Of a stretch of 64,000 nucleotides of DNA, positions 57,224 through 64,000 are shown in pieces. Below the pieces are notes generated by a model, which saw only the letters and a list, made by a program, of their open reading frames with translations, was not told where the DNA came from and did not search any database. This stretch comes from Atrina japonica. Taxonomy: Eukaryota; Mollusca; Bivalvia; Pterioida; Pinnidae. The DNA lies in contig BROG01000077.1 in assembly GCA_030159075.1 (NCBI GenBank), positions 1,201,001 through 1,265,000 on the forward strand, given 5' to 3'. Made by a program: the position numbers and the translations under genes. Position 1 is the first letter of the stretch. Each line of letters opens with the position of its first letter.

Positions 57224-59888
57224 TTGACAAATTTTCAGTTAAAGTTATTGAAGACCTTAAGAATTTCAACTGGCACAGACTGGTTTGCACAGAAGACTAT
57301 AGAATTAGCATTTAACACATTGGTACACGGACAGCCGTTCGGATATGGAAATGATCCAAATGTGAACGTAATTATTTTACCACTTTTTATTCATTGTTTT
57401 TCAAACTTTGCAAATTCGAACAAATATAAGTAGTAATATTTTATCCTCATATTATGTTTCAGATATTTACAACACAATCTTAAATATTTTACTGTTAAAT
57501 GTAATTAACATGAAATAAATACAAAACACTGCAACAACCAAACAAAATATAAATTTGTCTTGTTTTTCGCCACACTTAAAGCGCTCAGAAGTTCTTTCCG
57601 GCCTCCGTATATTACAATGTACATATGATAATTATTATTTGTGAGTTTGAATGCACTTATCTCATGTGACAATGAATTGTAGTGACAGAACATTTAAAGT
57701 CGTTTTATACAGAGCGTAAGGGTAAAATTAAGGGCAAAATTTCATTTCGTATCATTCATGTGTTGGCAATTTAATGATGAGCCAAGAATCAAATCGTAAA
57801 ATAAAACTGAATTTTAATTTTAAAAAGTTTAAAATTCAGCATTTGTTTGTATGTGTTTATTTTAAGAAATTAAAGCATCGTAGGACCTATATCTTCGTCA
57901 CCCTGTGTCTTCATTTGGAATGATGCAATGGACAGTATTGATTCGTTAATATAGATATTTCATAACGAGCATTCTGAGAGTACTGGGCAATCAATATATG
58001 TCCCTTACGTGTATTATCATTATCGGAATTGAAAGCAATTACAAAAGATGATTTAAATCAATAATCGAACGGACGCAGGCAAAGCCTTTAGTCCCCGGTT
58101 TCACTGAGGACTAATACCGCAACAAATAGGGTACAATCTTTGTAACTGTAAAAGTAGATACATATACAACCTACTAGATATTGTATTGTAGGTATATAAC
58201 ACCAAATTCAATGGCGTTGACGTCCGAGTTTACGAGCCCAAAGAACTTAAGTCGAACAAAAGACCAGCTCTTGTGTATATACATGGAGGGGGATGGACTT
58301 GGCTTGAACCAGGTATGTTTAGTTTCCAGTTTAGTTTTTCGATATTTTAAACAACGTTTGACTTGAAAATAGAAACTTACACAAATTTACGTTGTTGAAC
58401 GCTTGAAATCGTCGTTAGAGAGAAGTTTTATGGGCGATACGGGGATCTTGTTAAACAATATATATAAATATATATATAAAATTTCATGATGTTTTGTGAT
58501 TTCTTTACAGAAAATTACGACCATGTCACAACTGAGTATGCCAAAAGAGTGAATATGGTTATTTATTCCATAAGGTCAGTGTTAAGTCTTTTGAAATGGA
58601 TAAGATTAAAGTATTATACAATGCCAGTATTTCATTACCTATAACCTAATGTGTACATGTTAGATTCAACGATAACCGACTTTATTATCTGTAAGGAAGA
58701 GCAGTACAAATGACCTAATCAGTAAAATTCAAGAAAGCAGATATTTAGCTCAGATTGCACCATTTAAATTCTAAAATTCTCAAAAGCCTAGATGGTCATC
58801 TTTTTACAATGGGTACTCTTATGAAGATTTGGAAATGCTTTAAGTTTGTTATTTGGCCTGGTATAATACTATTTATTTGTTACGGAAATACACATATATA
58901 TTAAATTCGAGCTCAACTGATGGAGTCATATTGACAGAAACGATTGTATTGAGCATATTTTTTACCTTTTTTGTACAACTATAACTGTAGTTTTGATAAT
59001 AATATATTAAAAATGTTAAATATATTTGGTAGACAATTTAATGAGACTAAATGTTGGATATGGTAGTATGTAATCCGTCTAAAATTAGTGAATTTTTTTT
59101 TACTCAATAGGTATCGCCGATTCCAAACACATCCCCATCCGGCTGCTTTTGAGGACTGTCTCTCTGTTGTCAATTACATTTTTGATCACGCGATGCCACT
59201 GGGCATTGATTCTTCGCGTATTGGATTAGGAGGAGATAGTGCAGGCGGACACTTAACAGCGGCCGTTTCACTACACCTAACAAAGAAACTCCGATTCCAA
59301 ATGTTATTGTATCCCTGTTTACAACCGTTTGATTTCAGAAACCCATCTTATATGGAAAACAAAATATATTTGCCTAGTTTGTTGAGCGAAGTTGAAATGA
59401 TACAGTTCTGGATGAACTACGGAAATTTTAGTTCCGAACACCTGGATAAGTTTCGTAAAAACCAGCACACGTCAGCGGCTTTGAAAAAATCAAAGTTTTC
59501 GGAGTACCTGTCATCTAAATATTACATAAGTGACTACATAAGGAACAAATCTCTTATTAATTTTGAAATGTCCCCTACTGAAGACGAAGCTCTGTCGAAG
59601 TCAATAGAAAGTACAATATTAGACAAAAGATTTTCGCCTCTGTTAGCAGACGAAAATGATTACAAAAATCACCCTGTGACGTATGTACTGACGATGGGAT
59701 ATGACGTTCTGCGAGAAGATGGCATTATTTACAGTCAGAGGTTAAAGAAAGCGGGTGTAAACGTACATTTATCACATTTTCATGAAGGATTTCATGGATC
59801 GAATCTTTTTTTTCAAGGTATCATGGCATTTGAGGTTTCAAAACGAATACATGAAGACATTATTAATTTTATGAAGAAAAATATATAA
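56445..59888 (+). CDS. Arylacetamide deacetylase-like serine hydrolase (AADAC/NCEH1 family), 5 exons
   Basis: A complete 416-residue member of the hormone-sensitive-lipase-like alpha/beta hydrolases. In the family these ER-membrane enzymes hydrolyse esters and amides of lipids and xenobiotics, with the active site in the lumen. Residues about 5-21 form a signal-anchor (MLVITLASSCTLILAIS). The oxyanion motif HGGGW is at 127-131, the nucleophile elbow GDSAGG has Ser201, Asp356 is in GYDVLRED, and His386 is in HEGFHG. Human AADAC is 399 residues with the same order and spacing. Exons are 56,445-56,603, 57,239-57,367, 58,192-58,312, 58,511-58,574 and 59,111-59,888, with consistent phases. All catalytic residues are present, so it is probably active. 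Which human paralogue is closest (AADAC, NCEH1 or AADACL) is not resolved. No upstream coding exon was found. Confidence 0.94.
56706..56783 (+). repeat. (TG)n microsatellite in AADAC-like intron 1
   Basis: About 38 uninterrupted TG dinucleotides. Confidence 0.98.
57136..57220 (+). repeat. (TA)n microsatellite before AADAC-like exon 2
   Basis: About 41 TA dinucleotides ending 18 nt before the exon 2 acceptor, where the branch point and polypyrimidine tract would normally lie. Confidence 0.98.
57239..57367 (+). CDS. AADAC-like exon 2
   Basis: Residues 54-96, LKLLKTLRISTGTDWFAQK onward. Acceptor attttcag lies 19 nt after a long (TA)n run; donor AAC|gtaatt, phase 0. Confidence 0.88.
57368..58191. 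other. AADAC-like intron 2, nothing recognised
   Basis: Unique AT-rich sequence. Confidence 0.5.
58192..58312 (+). CDS. AADAC-like exon 3
   Basis: Residues 97-136. It carries VDVRVYEPKE and the oxyanion-hole motif HGGGW. Acceptor attgtag, donor CCAG|gtatgt, phase 1. Confidence 0.93.
58511..58574 (+). CDS. AADAC-like exon 4
   Basis: Residues 137-157, ENYDHVTTEYAKRVNMVIYS, leading into the strand before the YR motif. Acceptor tttacag, donor AAG|gtcagt, phase 2. Confidence 0.9.
59111..59888 (+). CDS. AADAC-like exon 5 (last)
   Basis: Residues 158-416 and the stop. It contains GDSAGG, the LLYPCLQPFDF block, Asp356 and His386. Acceptor actcaatag. Confidence 0.95.
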
Positions 59889-60244
59889 TGATATGCTATT
59901 GAAATGATTGGTTGCTTTACTAGTACACGTATATGTTAGCTATGAATAGCAGGTTCATTCCGCCTTATCGGCCATCCGAGTGATTTTGGTAGAGGTGACA
60001 TTGGTATTGAAAGTTATAAGATGGGTTGGAATTTCTGAACATTCTTCTTTAGTAGTCGTCCAATAAGGGGTTATGGACCCTGAATGTTTGGGAACTACCA
60101 AACACCCACCAAGTCTAATCATGATACCCGAATGCCACAGAGATAGAAAGCGTAGAACACGAACATAGAAACACTCAAATGCTTCCTATTAACCAATGGG
60201 TGATTGGTATAAAATCTGGAGACTGATACAGCTACTTTGCTAAT

Positions 60245-60485
60245 ATTCTTGGTGGAGTGGTTAGAGCATTGTCTTTTGAACCATGACGTCGCTCACTTCT
60301 GGTCATTACAGATTCGAACACCCATGGAACCTAAGCTGGTTTTTGTGAGGAAGTTTGAAAGTTTACTTACGGAAACACGATGATCTATTCCAGGGTACAT
60401 TATAACTGGGTTCTCACCATTAAAACTTGCCGCGGCCATATAACTAAAACCTTGTTGGGTTTAGCGTAAAACACCAATAGAACAA
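60245..60485 (+). mobile_element. tRNA-derived SINE, near full length
   Basis: Head tggtggagtggttagagcat, box B-like gattcgaacac, body aagtttacttacggaaacac and end ttgggtttagcgtaaaacac, the same layout as the other copies. Confidence 0.85.
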
Positions 60486-61489
60486 AGATACAAATTCAAA
60501 ACATTTCTGTTTCCTTAATTCGTTGTATGAAACTATTTTTAATCACAAGACTCCAATTGACCCAACGGTAATAAACCGATTTCACCGGACTAGTCCTAGG
60601 ATTTTATCAGAAGTGTATTACAGTAATAAATGTTCACCCAACGCCAAATGTTTCATATCTGTTATGTCCATAGTTGTATTACTAGTTCCCGAGAAATCAA
60701 GGTCAATAATGATTCAATATTCTAAAACTGACCTTCTTGGAAGTTATTGACAGAGCGATGTCGAATGCCCGTCATGAATCTGTATCAAAATGTCAGAAGA
60801 GGTTTTCCTTAGCTCTTGTGTCTTCGATTACTGTTTTGCGTTCTACCATGAGTATATCACTTGTCATGTTACCAACTATTGTTGAAATGTCACAAATAAT
60901 GACTTGTGTTTTGACGTATGGCAAGGTGTGTTGTTTTTTTTACATACCATGCGTACCGTGTCATGGACCTTAGGTTTAGGTCAGATTCTGAAATACACCT
61001 GACCATCATTTCCTTTTGAGAGCTTCGCGAAGGAATATCTGGCTTATTGTAAAAAGTGGGAAATTTACTTGAGAGTTGGATACTACTACTTGACCAAAGC
61101 GAGCGGTAGGATATCCATTAACTTCAGGATTAAATATGATTAAGAACATGAACTAAACACTGTTTATGTTGTATCTTGAGTAATAAACATAAGCAATAAA
61201 GTACATCGAACAGACATTTTAATTGTAATTTTATCGTGGTGTAACACAATTCTTGGAATTGATTGACTTGTTCTGGTGATGACAAGCATTACGTTTTGAA
61301 CATCAAATGGTGGAAGGGAGATAACTAGTACATGTTACATACTGGTGTTACTAAGTGTAACCCAGTTAATCAATAATGTGAAGTATGTACACTGTAATCT
61401 AAAAAATCATTCTAGAATGACCGTCAGTATATAGAGTATAAAAATAAAGGATATCAAAGTATTAATTTTCAGGATGTCCAAGATACAAT
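60486..61489. other. Intergenic downstream of the AADAC-like gene
   Basis: No gene recognised; the open frames at 60,523-60,973 show no family resemblance. Confidence 0.5.
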
Positions 61490-61660
61490 ATTCAAATTAG
61501 GTGAATATTGATCAAACAAGGATCTCTGGAAATCCAGAAGTGAGATCAGGTACCATGGAGGAGTAAGTATCATCTGTTGGCCGGTCACACCCGCGCCCAA
61601 GAATCCACAGTCAAATTCAAATGAAATTAGTGAGGACTAAATCCTCGTCACAATTGGTAA
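61490..61660 (-). repeat. Interspersed repeat family E, copy 3 (longest)
   Basis: Inverted copy with gaagtgagatcaggtaccat, ggaggagtaagtatc, gccggtcacacccgcgcc and gtgaggactaaatcctcgtc. Confidence 0.8.
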
Positions 61661-62789
61661 TATATATTGACAAAGAACAAGAGAAACATTTTTACAAATA
61701 TTTTAAATTTTACTGTTATGCGAATACAAGTAGATAAACTTTGTATCTTAATACAATACACAGAAGTATACTATCTTGTTTGTTTATTCTACGGTGCCTC
61801 CATTATGTATATCATCTGTAATCATTCTTTCACGGAATGTTTCCTCCATCTGAGTGGCGTTTCTAATTAGTAAATTATTGATTAATTTTGAGGAAAAAGT
61901 ATTACAAGAATTTTCACTCAATATTTGGCGACTGTACAGACGTGTAATCACTGACACTAGTCGTCCTCTTTTTGGTTGACCCGTGCTCGTGTTTAGCCAA
62001 ACCGGAACCAGATTCATTGACTCACTCAATTGATTGATTGGCGCATAGATCATCCATTATAACAATAGACAAATAATAATATTAATGAAATTATATAATG
62101 AAATTTTAAATTTTGTCAAAATCTAATCCACCAAAGATGTTCAATCCAAAAAATCATTTTATTATTGATGTGAAATGAAATATTATGTGTAAAAAGATGG
62201 TATTCACACTACGTCCATTAATACACACATCACGTGAATACGTGTCAATCAATGAACTGATTTATGGGTCAACCAAACATGAGTACGGATTGACTATTTT
62301 TTATTGTAACCGGCATAACAGATACCACTAAATCTAACGTATGTCATACTTAAGGTAACACTGTTGTATGGTGTATGAAAAGATACAATAATCCGAATTG
62401 GATAGAACGTCCCTATGTTGTATATTGACGACTGCACCCTGGTCTTGATTCCGTAGAATGACCGAAACCCCATGTGACTTTTGTGTTCATACAGGGGAAG
62501 ACATGAGAGTCGTGGTTATTGATCAAACTAATCCTTACTGGAAATAATCAGACGGACAAAGAAAGAAAATTATGGATACAGACATCTTCCCAAGTCAAGG
62601 TTTTCTAGTACACCTCGTTACTTACACACTTCGACAGATTTAGCCTGTATTTTTTTATTTCGAGGCGTCCATTTCTATTGGCTTCAGGAACCATTTCCAG
62701 AGTCATTCAGAACGCACCTTACAATCTATCACGCATAGACCACACGATGGAGGGGAAAGTATTGAAAGCACAGCATAAATGGTTACGAG
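61661..62789. other. Intergenic, nothing recognised
   Basis: AT-rich with short frames only. A minus-strand frame at 61,784-62,053 has no recognisable domain. Confidence 0.5.
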
Positions 62790-62885
62790 TATTTTCATTG
62801 GCTAAAATTGTCGGGTCTATCTAAGTAAAAATTTAGATCGGCAGTAGATGTCGCCACCAGTGACCGCCATTTATGAAATGTAATC
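62790..62885 (-). repeat. Interspersed repeat family G, copy 2
   Basis: Inverted copy of 13,912: the minus strand reads ggcggtcactggtggcgaca then gatctaaatttttacttaga. Confidence 0.75.
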
Positions 62886-63193
62886 TGTAAAGGTGTTTGA
62901 GGAACGACGTGGATCAGAAAACCTTGGACTGGGAAAATGATACACATTCACAGTAATTTTGACCAAAGTTAGTAATAAGATGGATGAGCCTACCATAACG
63001 AACGTTGCCTAAAACCCTAAAACACAAAAACTCCAAAACAGATCATTTGTCCTGTGACGTCATATTCCAATGTCAACTGTGTTTCATTTTATGATATTCT
63101 ACAATCTTCCCGAATTCTGCATTCCTGAACGTTTATTTAACTCATTGATCCTTGTACCCACATTTGAACTCGCCGATTTAAAAAAAAAGTAAA

Positions 63194-63290
63194 ACCCACT
63201 GTCAAAATTTGGGAGTGTATGACTTTGAATCTAAATACTGCAAAAATTTCAAACGCAATATTTACTTGCTCACTCCTGAATAATGACAGT
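63194..63290 (+). repeat. Interspersed repeat family F, copy 2
   Basis: ccactgtcaaaatttgggag and tttcaaacgcaatatttac, the same layout as 43,965. Confidence 0.75.
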
Positions 63291-63440
63291 CGACGATGCC
63301 GTCTATTGGTTTGGACGAATCTAAATGTGATATAAGGGGTTGATAACTTAAAGCGCTAAACCTTAAATCAATAACCATCATATAGCTGAAAAATTGATTT
63401 TTTATAAATACGATCTTATTTTAGTAAAAAGAAGCACGAA

Positions 63441-63441
<1 letters not shown>

Positions 63442-63491
<50 letters not shown>

Positions 63492-63560
63492 GTGATGACG
63501 ATGATGATGATGATGACGATGATGATGATGGCAATGATCGTGATGATGATAATGAATGAT
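63442..63560 (+). repeat. (GAT)n microsatellite
   Basis: A run of GAT with occasional GGT/GAC variants. The opposite frame gives a poly-Ser ORF that is an artefact. Confidence 0.97.
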
Positions 63561-63839
63561 TTACCTTACCTACATAAAATATCTTAAAAAAGGAAGTCTT
63601 TTTCAATCTTGTGTGATGATTTATACTTATATACATCCATAAAGACACAATATCATCAAAAGCATGAACGTGTATTGCTAATAAGTGATGACTGAAATAC
63701 TTCACATACACTGCATATAGTAACATAATATGTAATACTAGAAACAAATTCCGAGCCCGAGGTCACCAAATTTACTCAAAGCTAAGGTTCAAGTAATATT
63801 TTGTAATTTTAAGATTAAACAAATTACATTTTGCTAATA

Positions 63840-63841
<2 letters not shown>

Positions 63842-63935
<94 letters not shown>
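63842..63935 (+). repeat. (TA)n(TG)n microsatellite
   Basis: A long TA run followed by about 15 TG dinucleotides near the right window edge. Confidence 0.97.
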
Positions 63936-63937
<2 letters not shown>

Positions 63938-64000
63938 ATTCGATTGTCAATAAAGATAGAATTATTAATATATTACCACAGTTGTAGTTCTTCTAAAATT

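Noticed and set aside
63421..63747. Frame with a poly-Ser tract
   Set aside because: Antisense of the (GAT)n microsatellite; no other coding signal.

Overview
This is an AT-rich eukaryotic window from an animal nuclear genome, most likely a bivalve or other lophotrochozoan mollusc. The reasons are many short exons separated by long introns, tRNA-derived SINEs, and several interspersed repeats of a kind I know from bivalve genomes. The species cannot be named from the sequence.

Bases 1-45,133 are dominated by one minus-strand gene, the orthologue of SPG11 (spatacsin). I reconstructed 34 coding exons by hand. Every splice phase chains correctly from the ATG at 45,133 to the left edge of the window, giving 2,052 codons. 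The C-terminal part, roughly the last 390 residues by comparison with human spatacsin, lies off the left end. Spatacsin works with spastizin and the AP-5 complex on late endosomes and lysosomes.

The introns of this gene are unusual. Tandem arrays sit directly against splice junctions. A 59-bp array carries 19 copies of the 3' end of exon 20 plus its donor. About five copies of the acceptor and 5' end of exon 6 lie upstream of it. A 62-bp array starts at the donor of exon 12. Intron 13 holds a 6-kb satellite of a 9-bp unit (GGTTATATA/GGTTATACA). Other intron content is a 40-bp minisatellite, SINEs, foldback elements, a 1-kb TIR element and several MITE-like families.

Bases 45,134-45,552 hold the SPG11 upstream region with a large imperfect palindrome. 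Bases 45,553-51,057 are a decayed Polinton/Maverick-type element. It has 220-290 bp terminal inverted repeats, a broken protein-primed DNA polymerase B, and a broken capsid-type (F54H12.2/penton-like) gene. It also carries an orphan histone-type 3' stem-loop.

Bases 51,058-64,000 contain one complete five-exon plus-strand gene for an arylacetamide-deacetylase-like serine hydrolase (416 residues, Ser201/Asp356/His386). There is also a possible first exon of an AT-hook protein on the minus strand, several repeat copies and long microsatellites. The remaining sequence shows nothing I can recognise. The two genes have no evident functional link.
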